A stretch of 64,000 nt of DNA from Varanus komodoensis (GCF_004798865.1 NW_025335854.1:6916170-6980169); one strand, 5' to 3'. Positions 38,106-51,199 are shown, numbered from the stretch's first letter. Made by a program: numbers and translations. Notes: generated from the sequence alone by a model not told the origin.

Positions 38106-39629
38106 ACATTCCCAACCTGGAATGGTAGAGCTCGGCCACAGGGATCCGTGACTGCTAAGCCGACAGTCCGATTATCGTCACAGGCCCTGCATAGGCCTGT
38201 CTTTGCACCTGGTTTGGAAAGTACCACTAGTACAAAATGCGTGTTGCAGCTTTGTTAAAATCACCGCACCGGCCGCCATCTCACAGCACGGATGTTGAGA
38301 TTCAAAGCCCGAGACAACCTGGGGCAGGTTCCTCAGCGGATGGTCTTCGCATGCAAACACCTCCCAAGGAGAAAATTGGCCATTCCCCAACCAAGAGTGA
38401 CCTGGTTCGCACATCACGAGGAACGACCTCTAGCTCATCCGTGACTTGCAAGCAGGATCGACTCTGTGCTGTGGCACCCACCCTCTGTGGCATCCCCCCC
38501 CCCCCGCACCACATGTGTTCAGAGAGAAACTAAAGAACCTCGAACGCCTCTCAGAAACGCAACGCTTCGCTCAGGGCTTGAGGACTGATCGCGACGCGGC
38601 TCCTTCCTCGTTCTGCCATGCGTTCGTTTTATACTGTTTAGGGACTCGTTTTTATCTTGCATTGTGCTTTTTTTTCCCTGTAAACTGCTTGGAAATGTTG
38701 GGATGTTTTGCGACAGTGCAGAAGCTGCATCATTGTGAAATGGGCGGGTTTTTCTCCATTTTTCAGATGGGAACACACATGAAATTTACAGTTCTAAATG
38801 TTATTATTTTTTGATAACCTAACACAAGTAAAAGGTTAAAGTCAGGATGCACAGATAATACAATCTAGGCAAATAGGACATACCCTTTAAATAAACTAGA
38901 CAGGCCAAGCCTGCCCCCAAATCTCTGACTGAAACATGTGTCGCCGTTACAGTTTTTTGACTTTTCCAGCCAGACCCCAAGATGGACAAGGTATTCACTG
39001 TCGCCCAAACTAACTGGGTCGGTGAACTACTAAGGGCCGATCTAAGAGAAGTCGGTGTCCCGTTTCTATCCAACCCACCTCATGCTGGATTTCCCCCACG
39101 AAGGCAAAGCAGCTGCGAAGAGCAGATCAGGTTTTGAATAGGAGAAATATCATGTTAAAAGGGATATATTCCTATCGCAAAACAGCTTGGAGGGGCCGTT
39201 CTTTGGCGGAGGGCGCCTCCGGTACATCGCAAGGGTGGGTCTCCGCAGGAAAGAGGCTTGCGCTGACGGGCCAGCGTTTGTCATCGGTTTTAACCACTTC
39301 AGAGCCAGGCCTGATCACACCAAACGTCTTTCTGGCCCAAGTTCCCCTTCCATTGCAGGGTCTGTACTTTGCAGGTGCTACTTAAATCTCCCCGCAACTG
39401 GGGAAGGAAGGGAGAAGGAAGAAGAATGGCAACTCTTTATGCTTTTAACTTATGAAGGCAGGATTACGTCTAATTTCTCAGGAAGTGGTTACAGCCGTTC
39501 CTGAGGTCCTGCAATCTGACCAGGCTGAAGCAGCTGTGCTTATGGCTGCATTTCCTCCTTGCACTGGAAGGAAAACCACAGCAGATTTCTGGACTTTGCA
39601 ATTTGAAAACCTACACCGCAATTTTAAGA
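38106..39629. other. intronic stretch, no gene recognised
   Basis: Unique-looking sequence. A possible LINE/SINE tail (TGTAAACTGCTTGGAAATGTT near 38680) is the only repeat trace, and a run of C lies near 38496-38505. Confidence 0.35.
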
Positions 39630-40450
39630 ATAATTGTTTAATACGTTAAATAACTTTAATATAAACATACTTCACTGTACACATTTGGGTTTGGCTGATT
39701 TGTACTGAGTAGGCCATCAGTTCCTTTATGGAGATGAGCACTTTATTTAGGAGAGGATTTAAGGAAGCATAATTTTCATTGTTTTACAGATGCAGGTGGT
39801 TTCCTCTATATTATTCATTTTTGTGTCCGCTTCTCATACACTGCGAAGACCAAAAGTTTCCTTACAGGTTAGGACGCAAGGAAGCTGATAAAAGTGTGAA
39901 CAAGTTAATCCAATTTGCAATTATTGTCTGAATGACTCTACTTCTCATAGGCCAAACCAAGTTATATACATTTTATGTTCCTACGGTAATATATTGACTG
40001 TAAATCTGTAAAGCGTGCTAATACTACAATTCTTCCATTTTTCCAAAAATTTCTTTTCTTTCTTTCTTTTTCTTTTTCTTTTCTTTTTTTTCAAAAAACA
40101 GGGAAAACTTTTTTCTGTGATGACTTCAACATTTCCATAAATGTTATATTTCTAGCCCTGGAAAAGTAGGCCGAGGTTCTGAGCATCCCAGGAGAACCTA
40201 TTTTAAAGAGCCAGAACTTGGGTTGTAGAATTTTTATGCTACCATTCTACCTGCGTCTGGTCAAAAGAAAGCTACTCAGTGGGAAGGCCAAGTTTGAGTC
40301 TGGTCAGTTCTTCATTGTTCCAACATTGAGTTAATTCTATTCAATTTCAACATTATTTTGTAACGTTTCAAAAAGTCTTCATCAACACACATAATGCCCA
40401 TTTCCCCTAACAGACACATTTTAATGCTCTTTTCCTAATAAATACACTTT
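39630..40450. promoter_or_regulatory. candidate conserved AT-rich block upstream of LIM2 side, intron 2
   Basis: About 800 bases of AT-rich, repeat-free sequence only 0.4-1.2 kb downstream of exon 2, apart from a TTTC-rich run at 40051-40092. It has several TTAAT/ATTAA motifs and a CAAATTATTGTCTG-like stretch near 39917. Candidate enhancer by position and composition only. Confidence 0.25.
40051..40092. repeat. TTTC-rich low-complexity run
   Basis: A pyrimidine run of TTTCT/CTTTT units about 0.8 kb downstream of exon 2 on the minus strand. Confidence 0.85.
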
Positions 40451-40879
40451 TGCTAGAAATTGCCACCGGTTGTGTACCATTTCCCCTAAACAGAAGGTAT
40501 TTTTGATATATTTTTGGTATACTTCTCAATTTGCAAACTGTATCACCAACATCAGAAAAGTACACACATCACCAAACTAATTGCCTTTTGGCTTGTGTGC
40601 TGCTTTGGAAAGTTCGTTCTTCTCGCTGCCCCAATCCTACCAGAAGTTCCTTTCCCTCCCCTCCCGCTTCCCCCATGTCATTGCAAGAGAGCACAGCGGA
40701 ACCATTCATAACTGGAAGCACCGCGAGGGGAAAAGCCACGCAGGAGTGCAGGAGCTGCTGAGTGCATCCAAAAGCAGCAGCCCTTCCTTTGAGGATCCTT
40801 GCCAGGAAATACCCTGTGGCTCCCAGGAGGCCCAGCAAGCCCTCAGACGCCGCCATGATGGAAAGCGTTTCTGCACCTA

Positions 40880-41158
<279 letters not shown>

Positions 41159-41794
41159 TCAGCGCCAGCTCTGCAGTGCCTGCTGGCTTGCCGTAAAGAC
41201 CGGCGTGGGACAGCGCAAATGATCGGTGCCCCATGGCTTACGGGAGCCAGCAGCTGAATTTGCACCTGCACAGAACCTTGACCCCGGATTTATCATGCAA
41301 CTTGCCAGCAAGTTCCAGCGCACTGCAGCAGGGCATCAGATTCTTATCAGGTAGATTTGGGGTTGGTGCGTGTATTAAGGCATCCAACAGAGCCTTTTCC
41401 TCTTCAACATCTGAACCCTTTCCATGCGTGTAGCCAGTGGGTGAGAATCACCTGCTGAAATTATCCCCTGGCTAAAAGCAAAGCTGGGATGTTGGGGACA
41501 GTCATTCTGCCTTGCCTTCTCCTTGACATCTGTGGGATCTCCTTTTCATTCAAATATACACTCAACCCGTCTCAATTACAGTCCAGAGAAAGCTTTACCA
41601 CTCTGAGAACATGTAAACTGGCTTTTAATTCAGTTTTCAGAGGTTGGAACTCTTCTGGGGTCCTTGTCAGGAAGCAGCCAGGCAAAGCAAATTGGAGGTA
41701 CCTGCAATGGGAGGAAACCTTTACTCCATCAGGCAATTTTCCTGATTAAAACCACCTCCAGGAGCTATTTGCCCCTGGAGAGAAATATAAACCT

Positions 41795-41895
41795 TTATAG
41801 CAGGTGTGGGGAACATGTGCTCTGTGTGTTGGACTACGGCTCCCATCATGCCTCACTATTGGCTTTGTTGGCTAGGATTGGTACAGGCTGCAGTC
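41795..41895. repeat. short reptile interspersed repeat
   Basis: GCAGGTGTGGGGAACATGTG, then TTGGACTACGGCTCCCATCATGCCTCACTATTGG in sections, is the best-preserved copy here of the common TTGGACTACAACTCCCATCA repeat. Confidence 0.7.
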
Positions 41896-43519
41896 CGTCG
41901 GTTTCTGGAATGATGCACATTCCGCACACTTCCCGTACAATATCTGCATTTTCCACTGGAGGGCACATAGCGTGAGTGATGGCTAGATCTCAGCTGGGAA
42001 AATGGCGCAAGAGAAGGACTAAAACCCTTTGAACCAGTCCAGATCCGGCTGACCCACGCGAGGGCTGCCATGGGCCTCAATTCCAGTTTCGTCCTTACCT
42101 GGTGATAAATTCTGGCCAAAGACAACTCAGAAGTTTTAATATACCTGCAAAGAAACTGCTCTTCTCAAAGCCAGCACTTTGCTCATCTTGCAGAATGTGA
42201 AAGTTTGGAGTCGCCCTGGCCAAGTTTTTTATTACTTTCGTCTGAGTCCTAGATTGATCTATTCGGCCTCACCAAGTCAGGAAGCCCTGCAAAACTTCTG
42301 CTATTAACTTATTCATAAAACCACAGCTGCTCAAAAATAAATATATTTTTAAAGATGTTATAGCAGCTAAGAACAACTTGAAAATTAGAAGTGGGGTTGT
42401 AAGAACAAGTCAAGAAGGCCAGAATTTTGCAGGGAGAGAGCCCATAGTCTGTAATTCAAACTGTGTTGGTTAAAGCAGCAAACAACAACCAGATCTGCAA
42501 TTTTGCAATCCAATGTTTAGGATTAGAAATGTGACCAGGTGCTGTGAGTGCCTTTGCAGTTCATAGAAATGGAAGAGCAGTACAAAGTCACAAAAAAAAA
42601 AGACCGGAAGCACCAAGAAGGGAGCTCACCTGGTTTCTGTCCCTTGAGCAATAGATGACCCCCTAACCTCTCCCCTTCCCCATATAAAATTATGAATCAC
42701 CTACAAAATCCAAAAGAGATGCAACAGACTTGGCAGAATTTACTTTTTAGTGTAACATACAGACAACGTAGAGAGTAAAGCCAACTTTATTTTTCTATTC
42801 GGTGACAATCTGAATGCATTTTTTCAGGCCTGCATGGCATGTCTTCCATGGCAAGAAGCCAAGACAGCTGCCAAAGTGGACTCTCAGTTCATCACACGAA
42901 AGATTTCACCCGCGAAGTACAAACTGGAGCAAGCATGCAAGAAATCCACTCCCTCTGGCTTTACGCATGATGTCCCAGGCTTCATTTTCATGTGCCCTCA
43001 CAGGCAAGATCACGCTTCTTCACTTTACTGCATTCAGGTTGCTCGGCAAAACAACCGCTATACCTTTCAGTCAGTGTCCACTCTCAAGGCATGACGTGGT
43101 CTCCCTCCCACAAGCCAGCAGAGCAGAAATGCCTCTTGTGACAACGGGTTTCCCTTTGGTATCGTTTCCGAGGGGCGATCTGGTGGGCGCATCACAGCTG
43201 CATCGTTCAAACTCCAAGGGTGTGCAGCGCCGGGGTCCTTTGACTGCACCCAGCACCCAGCCTTCCCTGGGCTTCCAAACGGCAGGTAATGCTCTCAAAT
43301 CGGCATTCATTCACAGGTGTGCGCGCTTGGCAACACACTGCGCTTCCTACATCAATGGTGACAGCAGTGGATGCCACCCATTAAATATTTCTCCAGACAG
43401 ACACACACGCCCTTTCCTTGTCTTGCATCCAATCAGACTAATGCCTTCTGAGCCTTTTCATCAACACTGAATTGATGGAAAAGGAGCTGGGAGGTTTGCC
43501 TTGAAGAAATTTGTCACCG
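41896..43519. other. intron 1 stretch, no gene recognised
   Basis: Unique-looking sequence. The 218-codon plus-strand frame at 42814-43470 has no recognisable motif and is probably chance. A poly(A) run lies near 42592. Confidence 0.35.
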
Positions 43520-43595
43520 TGCAATCCAGTGCGTTTCTATTCAGTTAGAAGCAAGTCTGAGGGACTTACTCCCAGGTAAGTGTGCATGCGGTTCC
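43520..43595 (+). repeat. fragment of a common reptile SINE-like repeat
   Basis: GGACTTACTCCCAGGTAAGTGTGCATG preceded by GCAATCCAGTGCG in sections matches a very frequent reptile interspersed sequence of which I recall the GGGACTTACTTCTGAGTAA core. Short and diverged. Confidence 0.6.
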
Positions 43596-43879
43596 GGCCA
43601 AAAAAAAGCAGGAATGGCTTTGCAGAATGACAGGCTCATAACCTGAGCCATTTTCGTTATGAAACACAGTAGTAGAAAACAGCTTGTTAATTCCTGGCAG
43701 GCACTCTATAGTTATCACTTACTATCTTACACAGGCATTTCTGTTCTCAGCGTGAACAAGACAAGACCTTTATATACCATTTGGTCAATAAAGGCACATG
43801 AGGAAGTCCATTGTCTTTCTAGCAACAATAACCAGCACCGTTTTTTAATTTAGATATTTGGGGGTCATTTTTGGAAATC

Positions 43880-44290
43880 ACCACATAGGGTGTGGAAGCT
43901 GGAGAGTGAAGAAAGCTGAGAGAAAGTGCTTGAACCATGGTGCTGGAGAAGAGCTTTGTGAATACCCCGGACTGACAGAAAGACAAAAAAAGAGGGTCCC
44001 AGATCAAGTCAAGCCAGAGCTTCGCCTAGAAGCAAAAATGACAAACGGAAGCTGCCGTACTTTGGGCACAGCACGAGAAGGCAAAACTCCCTGGAGAAGA
44101 CGATCCTGCTAGGAAAAGGTGGAGGGAGGAGAAGAAGAAAAGAAAGACCAGCTAGGTAGGAGATGGGTCACTTCCATAAAGCTAACCGTGGCCTTGCATT
44201 TGCAAGAGCTGAGCAAGACCATTTGGAGAGCTTTCATTCAAAGAGTCATCATAAGTTACAAGATGATTTGATGGCACATGATAACAACAG
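43880..44290 (+). mobile_element. BovB (RTE) LINE 3' end
   Basis: Plus-strand BovB. The wording GAAGCAAAAATGACAAACGG and GAGAAGGCAAAACTCCCTGG is followed by GAGATGGGTCACTTCCATAA, GAGCTGAGCAAGACC and the tail ATGATTTGATGGCAC. It lines up with the copy at 12195-12437 and extends further 5'. Diverged and non-functional, in LHX4 intron 1. Confidence 0.85.
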
Positions 44291-44955
44291 TTCTGGAAAA
44301 CTTGCTTGGCAGTATCTTTAGCCATCTAAGGACCTCTTCTTTTTTTGTTTGAACTCATATTTTTGAAACTGAACTAACTGAAGTGTGCTCCCAGAAAACA
44401 TTCACCTTTCCTTCAGATACAGACAAACCTAGCCTATAATAGTTTTTCCCGTGTTATCATCAATACAGCTCTCAAAATATGAATGATTATTGGAAATTAA
44501 GAGCCAGTGGCAGCTATAAAGATGGTAGGAATCCAGAATGTTCCATGCCTGGGTGCATGAGAAGACGTCGTGATGGGGATCAGCGGAAGACAGCCAAAAC
44601 TGAGGGCTGCTTCTCTTTGTGACCAGGAGCAGTAAGTGAATCTTAACGAAACAATAGAAAACCCTCCAGGGTCACTACAGTATGTTCGTTTTGTAAAGCT
44701 TTTGGGGGTGTGGAGAGAAGCGAGCATGAGGCGAAAAGCTTCTGTATACATTAAAATCTCCCTCCAGTTGCTATAAATAGATCCCAACCTTTGATTTGGG
44801 TGGAGCAAAACAAGGAAAGATATGGGATAATTTGCCAGATGAGGAGAGCTGTTTTTGGAGAGGTGGAAAGGGGTAGCCACCATTTTGCTGGCCTTTGTTG
44901 TTTGTTTTGCTTTGTTGTTTTTTTACCACAAAACTGGCTAGCAGACAGAATGCGG

Positions 44956-44978
44956 TTTTACTGGTCAGACCAGTAAAA
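44956..44978. repeat. near-perfect palindrome, 11-base arms
   Basis: TTTTACTGGTC and GACCAGTAAAA flank a single A, followed at once by a partial third copy (ATACTGGTCTGAG). It is not part of a recognised element. Confidence 0.9.
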
Positions 44979-45402
44979 TACTGGTCTGAGTGGTGACTTG
45001 GTCTATATATAACCTGCCTGTCTGTAGGCAGAATAGGCTAGACGGATGGGGATAGCTGGGTGTTCATCTCTATTTCTCTCCGCCTATAGTTCCGAATAAT
45101 GGAAGGCGTTGTAAAAGTCTGCCAGGGGGAGATTACCCAGTAAAAGCAATGCACATAAATTCCGATATACATGCCTGAAAGAAGATTGATTTCTGAAGAA
45201 GCGAACTGCAGAGCAGGTATGGAGTAATATTGCCAGAGATGTTTATGCATCAGAGTCTTCCCCGCTCTCTTTTTATTTTTCTTTTCTTTTTGCTCTCCTC
45301 TCGGATGGCCCTGGGGTGGCAGGAGACTGACTCACAGTAAATATCCAGGATTTGTTGCCCTTTTATGCCACCACAAATCCTCTTGATAGCCAGGAAGGCT
45401 TC

Positions 45403-45678
45403 TCAGAAGCAGGAGTGATGGGAGCTTTTGTACTGAAATCCAAATGAAACGGCCGGGCTGATTGGCTTATTTACTGTGGGGCGCTCCGTTGCTGGAGGCA
45501 GGCGGGGGGCTCGAGCAAGCGGCAGCTGGAGTGGGCGCCCCATGGGCCCTCGCACTGCATAGGCTATGAACCTGCAGAAGGCGCAGCTGTTGTAGCAGAC
45601 GAAAAACCAAAAATTGCCCAAAAATGTCCCCGGGACGAAAGGAACGGATACGTGCATGGCAGGAATGACCTTTCTCAT
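45403..45678 (-). other. 91-codon open frame, Cys/Phe-rich, unassigned
   Basis: A minus-strand frame in intron 1 beginning MRKVIPAMHVSVPFVPGTFL, then FWFFVCYNSCAFCRFIAYAV, then a Pro/Arg-rich end. The hydrophobic, cysteine-bearing middle is unusual for chance GC-rich translation. I recognise no domain, and neither splice sites nor promoter are evident. It may be an exon of an antisense or upstream transcript, or chance. Confidence 0.12.
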
Positions 45679-45699
45679 GCCATCTGCAGCTCTCTAGGG

Positions 45700-47500
45700 C
45701 AACTGCCTCCACTTCCAAGCACATGGGCAAGGACTGCTAGCTGCTGGGGCTTTCCAAAAAGCACGGTGAGGGGTGTCTCGCCGCCTGAGAACGACAGCCA
45801 GCCCCTCGTCTTCAGGAACAGAGACGGTGCCCCAAGCTGCCCTGCCTTTCTCCTGCCTCCTCTCCCACCAAGCCCATTTTCCTGCTCCAAGATTTATATT
45901 CAGGTTCAAGCCCAACACCTGAGAGGGAGCAAGTGCCGTGCCGGATGGAGGGAGAGCGCAGCTGAGCATGTGCAAAGCGGAGAGGAAACCTGCCTAGGCC
46001 AAAAGCAGGTTTCTGACCGAGCAGCTGGCAGGGTGCCAAGCTGGGTGCAGCTCCAGCCAGGCTGCATTGTGCCAGGAGGAGGAAATCGCTGGGTGCCGTG
46101 TGATCCCGTGGGAATCTTTCCGTTCTCTGTGCAGCCGCCACAATATGGAACCACCCGGGAGCCGGTTCGGCAATTTTGTGAGAAGAGGGGCAAAGCATAT
46201 TTAATGCCATTGATGAAGGAAAGCAGGAGGCCCGTGGCCCGGGAGAGCTGATCTTCCAAAGGGTGCTACTGACCAAGACTGCTTTGGTCAGGCAAGCTCT
46301 CCGGAGAACCGGCCACCCAAGTTCCCGCAAGAGCCATCCAGGAAGAGACCCGTGAAGAGGGCGACCGAATGACTGGGGAAACTGTATTCTCCTCTACTCC
46401 AGGCAGAGGAGAGGGCAAGGTGCTCTGCAGAGACCTGATCCAGGGCAACAGGCGTGTTCCTCTGATGGAGGGCTTCAAGATGGGGCACCAAGGGAGCTTG
46501 CTGCAAGGGATGCCTCCCCTCCACCCCGTGCACAGGAGCTGGCCAGCCGGGCAGCGTGGGGGACGGCGTGGTGCCCTGTGTCACTCCCGAAGATGGCAGG
46601 CGCGTCTAGGTCCTCCGAGCTGAGCTTGCAACCCAGAGACTGCCGCCGCTGCCACCGCGCCACATGAGCTGGGCTGCCCCGTGTCTTCCCTCCTGCTCCG
46701 AAACGCTCCACTCAGACGACGGAAATCGGCCTCCGCTCTGATTTGCGGCAAGGCCAGATCCACAGAGGGTGGCTTCCTTCGGAGGGCTGTGCGCATTCCC
46801 ACGGGATCGCACCCGGAGCCTAATGTTGATTTCACCCATTTTAACCCCCCCTTTCTTCCAAGGAGTTCACAATGCAGGGGCTTCCCCTTTTGTTTTGTCT
46901 TCACAGCAGCCCTCAGAGGGGGACCAGGCTAGGAGAGAACGGCCCGCAAAAGCCTCTGGACCACGCTGGAATCCAGACGGAAACCGGCTCTCCTGGGTCT
47001 GAGCCTCCACCGCACTGCCGAACGCTTTCAGCTGGCGGGCACAAGGCAGCCCCGAGGACGCGTGGCTGCCCTCCTGGCCCTGATTTGGTTTGAAAACAGC
47101 ACAGACCTCCTGATCGGGCCCAAGCGCCCAACATCCGTGCCACCCCTGGCTCACCAGATGCCTCCTAGAAACACAGACACCGGTGCTGGGCTTGTTTTTA
47201 TTTCAGGGATGGTTTTCTCTGCAAGGAGTCTGAATCCATAAAACAGTCCCCTGAAATCCCCCACCTCCAGAGCTCTGTGTGCAGGGGATGTGTGTGTGAG
47301 ACACACGCACTCCCCTATCAACAGGGTGGAGCGATAAAGTCCAGGAAAGCTCCAGCACTTGCATGGGGCTCAAGTGTTGGGGCCCATCAACCAAGGCACA
47401 AACCGGCCCTAAGAGGGCAAGGATGCTTCCATATGGTGGCTTCAGAAGCCCCTCGCACAGACTCTGAAGGAGTAACTGAATTATGGCTTTCTAGTTTCTC
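45700..47500. other. GC-rich intron 1 stretch, no gene recognised
   Basis: Many overlapping frames on both strands, none with a domain. No named repeat is visible, apart from a possible eroded minus-strand L2 tail at about 47500-47600 (TATTTATTCATCAATTAC, then GAGGCTCTAGGCAGCTCACG). Confidence 0.35.
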
Positions 47501-47679
47501 GACAATACTATTTATTCATCAATTACAATATTGAGATTCCATTTTCCATCAGTGAGGCTCTAGGCAGCTCACGAAAATGAAATTCAGAATCAATTGGAGT
47601 GGACTAACCCAAGAAGTATCGATCGTTCCTCTCCTAACCACCCCACCTGGTTTGTGCCACCTGATAGAAAAACAAACAA

Positions 47680-48120
47680 ATAGAAACAGACAAAATGCTT
47701 TAAGATGTGCTTTTGTTAGTACAGCAAAAGACTAAAATGAGAGGGGAGTCAATTAAAAAATCTATACACCCGCTTTGTCTTTTTAAATGGAATTGTCGTT
47801 TATGTGAATGTCTCAAAGGTCTGTTCTCCCATCACGACCATATGCCTGGCAAACTGCTTTCATTTATTTAATTTATTTTAACTAAATTATTTAATATAAC
47901 AGGAATAATGTTAATGGAATTAAGCAGTATGACCAGCTTAGAGCCGAGTGCTTTAAAGCCACAAATGTCTCCACTTCACCTCTGCTTACAGCATTCTATT
48001 AAAATAAATATGTCTCTTCTGCGTATGACTTTCAGGAGAGGCAGTTACCCTGCACAAGATGTAACCAGATTTACACTGTTGCTTAATTGACTAGCTACAA
48101 ATTCGTTCCCTGCTTTGTTT
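47680..48120. promoter_or_regulatory. candidate conserved noncoding element, intron 1
   Basis: A repeat-free, strongly AT-rich block with GTCAATTAAAAAATC near 47749, TTTATTTAATTTATTTTAAC near 47864, GGAATTAAGC and GTGCTTTAAAGCC. It has no open frame and lies between GC-rich sequence and an L2 fossil. Candidate enhancer by composition only. Confidence 0.3.
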
Positions 48121-48399
48121 CCATGCGCCTTCCTTTCTGCCTACTCAGACACATGCCAAAACCACGGAACACACGCGCTAGTCACAGGAAGGGTTACTCT
48201 CTTGTCCGCCTTTCAAGAAAACAGAGATTAACTTCACTATCAGTCCAATTTCAGTGCTTCGGTCATTTGAGTGCCTGCCTTGAAACGGTAGCAAGATGCA
48301 TGTTAAGATATAATAAAATGAGAATGTGGAAGGCTCGGGAAAGAGAGATGGTGATGGAATTTGTATTAGAGTCTATACATCCCACAGCCTTGGAAATTT

Positions 48400-48436
48400 A
48401 CTCATTCATTCATTCATTTCATTTCATTTCATTTTT
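48400..48436. repeat. (CATT)n / CATTT simple repeat
   Basis: A run of CATT then CATTT units that forms the tail of the adjoining minus-strand L2 copy. Confidence 0.9.
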
Positions 48437-48960
48437 ATACCGCCCAATAGCCAAGGCTCTCTGGGCAGTTAGCAAATGTTTTAAAAATTAAAGCAGATAA
48501 GAGAAAAGTAACTTAAACAAGAACGCTCACAAGAGCAATTGCAATTGAATCGGCAGGGAAGCGCAATATTTAAAAAGGAAGCTAAAAGTTAAACTGTTAA
48601 AACTGGGAGAATAAAAAGATTTTCACCTGGTGCCAAAACGATGCAAAGTGCTGGGCACATCTCTTTGGGATGCTCATTCCACAACCAGGGAGCCACAACC
48701 AAAAAGGCCCCTCCCCCTGGTAGCCACCTGCCTCACTTCCTTTGAAGGGGGATCCTGGACCCCCAAAGATGACCTCAGTGTCCAGATATGGGACAAGGCG
48801 ATCCTTCCAATAGCCATTTGGGGAGTTCAGCAGCAGTACCAGCCCTTTGAATCAGGCCCAGCCTTCAGCATGCAGCCGGTACAGCTGGAAGGAGACTGGC
48901 ATCATGTGTCCTCGAGAGCCAGTCCCCTTTAGCAGGATCCCTACCCTGTTTTATAAGCTT
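48437..48960 (-). mobile_element. L2-type LINE 3' end
   Basis: The plus strand reads TTTATACCGCCCAATAGCC, CTCTCTGGGCAGTTAGC, then GATTTTCACCTGGTGCCAAA. The last is shared with the L2 copy at 21539-21558 (GATTTTCACCTGATGCC). It is the reverse complement of an L2 3' end, 5'-truncated. Confidence 0.82.
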
Positions 48961-50240
48961 CCACATTACAATTTGTTATTTCTGCTATGCTTAACTGGAG
49001 CTTTCTTGACAAAGCAAGACTGCAAGAGTCTCAACTTGCAGAGGGCCACACTGTAAGGCACAGTCCTGCTTCGCGGACACGCTCTCTGGGCAGCCCTAGG
49101 AAAAGGCAGAGCCCCTGCTGTGACCTTGGAAAGGCCTTCTGAGGCCTCAACAGGGTCTCTGTCCTTGGAGGGGCCTCTCTCGTCCCTTACAGCCAGTGAG
49201 GCCGTCCTGAGGGCAGGCTGCGCTCCAGGTGGCGAGGATGGTGGCACTGCCATTGTTCACAGAATCCAGGTGATGCTGCAGCTTCTTCTCCTTGCAAGGA
49301 GGGGGGAACATCTGGAAGGTCCCAACCAGCCTCCTAAAAGCTTTTCTGGGCAGAGAAAGACCAGGGACAAACCCAGCCTGCACGCCTCTCCTAACTTGCA
49401 TTGGATGCCCACAACCTTCTGAGCTCAGAGAGTATCTAGGACGGCTCCCCGAAAATTTAGTTAACATAAACAGGATAAATGAAAGCTGTTTGGCCACCAT
49501 ATGCTATCGATGAGAAAGCTGACCTGTCAGGCTTTCTGCTGTCTACATTTTTGTGAGAATCCTCATAGAAGTTCTTCCGTAGTTGGTTCTTTTGCATCTG
49601 CCCCTTGTCCCATATTGTGAAAAAGATATGAAATGTGATCTTAAACTGTTGCAGTGCCAAGTATGTCATAGATGAATGGCTGGATAAGATTCTCGGAACT
49701 GACTAGAGATTTGGAAAGTGCACTTTGCACATCATTAATATCAGACCACCCTAAGCACTCTGCTGCTGAAACTTCAAAATCTTCCCTTGTCCTTCAAAAT
49801 GACTGGATGTGGAAGGGCGGAAACGTTGTCCTGTGTTCCAAACAGAGATTAGAACCATTTTCTAAGATTCTTTTCCAGACATGGAAGGGTTAGCACATAA
49901 AACATGAAGCCAGTGCTCAATCATTGGGCATTGGAAAGATCCTAACCTTTTCTTTATGAAAGTCATTCTGCTGGCATTCTTCCAGCCACATAAAATGGCA
50001 ATAATTTGCCAGGGGGAAAATGTGATTCTCTGGTCCCATCCCTACTTCAACAGTACGTCTATTTTTGTACCGGGCACTACATGGGACAGAAAAGGAATGT
50101 TTTGCATAAAGTCCTATAAATCACAAGGGACAAGGAACACAGTTTCCCTGCTGCTCGTGTCTATTTGTGAGTAGTGCTGAGATTTTTAATAGAGAAGAAA
50201 TTGCTATTTGTAACATGTCAAGAAATCCAGCACAGTCCCA
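48961..50240. other. intron 1 stretch, no gene recognised
   Basis: Unique-looking, AT-leaning sequence with short frames only. No repeat I can name. Confidence 0.35.
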
Positions 50241-50244
50241 CCTG

Positions 50245-51060
50245 ATCTATAAAAAGGAAATGTAAAAAAGAGAAAAGACTAAGTACAGCCAATTCTAAGA
50301 GGATGTCAGGATGGTTAGCAAGAAAAAATGAAGGAAGCTATTAGAAGCAAGAAGGCTTCCTTCAAAAACTGGAAGGCTTGTCCAAATGAGGAAAACAAAA
50401 GGGACTCAAAGGAAATGCAAGCACTCAGAAAGGGATGGAAAAAAGAGGGGAGAATTTGAGGGCCATATTACTTCAAAATAAAAAAGTAAGAACAATAATA
50501 GAAAATTCTGCAACTATATCAAAAGCACAAAGCCAGCTAGGGAGGCAAATGAACAACTGTGGGTTTGCTTTTAAAAAGGATTAGGAGATTACAGAGACAC
50601 CGAATTAATTATTTGCAAATATAGATCCCAGATGTAGACCAGGTCCCCATGCCTGAACAGCCATTTTCAGGAAGGGCGTTTGAAGAGCCAAGGCAAAGAG
50701 CAGTGACAAATTGAAACAAATTATGAATGACCAGCTCTGTATAGTATCTACCAGAAGACTCTTAAAGAATCCAGTGCAGAATTGCTGATCTTTTAACCAA
50801 AAATAAAACAAACAAAAAACCCCTTAACTTGTTCTGTAGATCAGCCTCTATACTTGAGGACTGGAAAGTGGCCATGGTAAACATTCCAAAAATAAAAAAT
50901 AAAAATAAAAATTCTGGAGAGTGCAGCACACTTAGTTTAATCGCCATTCCATGTAATCCAGGAAAAGGCTTTATTAAAGATAAAATGATCAGGAATGAAG
51001 AAGGACAAGTCTTGCTGAAGGGCACTCAGCATGGCTTCTCCTGATTGTCACCTACTGAAG
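50245..51060 (+). mobile_element. degraded CR1 LINE, central reverse-transcriptase region
   Basis: The plus strand shows an eroded CR1 frame. KKAFLKNWKAC-like wording around 50355-50390 is followed by CGFAFKKD near 50560 and the block DWKVAMVNIPKIKNK, with IPCNPGKG and QHGFS near 50860-51045. These correspond to the DWK-ANVTPIFKKG, SIPGK and QHGF motifs of CR1. Interrupted by several frame changes, old. Confidence 0.8.
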
Positions 51061-51143
51061 CATGGCATCTGCTGAAGTTCTATCCCGCTGCGCACTTCCA
51101 ACAAGCTCATGGATGGGTGATGGAAGACATTACGTGCTTGAAA

Positions 51144-51146
<3 letters not shown>

Positions 51147-51198
<52 letters not shown>
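51147..51198. repeat. (ATT)n microsatellite
   Basis: About seventeen TAT/ATT units in a row, forming the tail of the minus-strand L2-like piece that follows. Confidence 0.97.
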
Positions 51199-51199
<1 letters not shown>

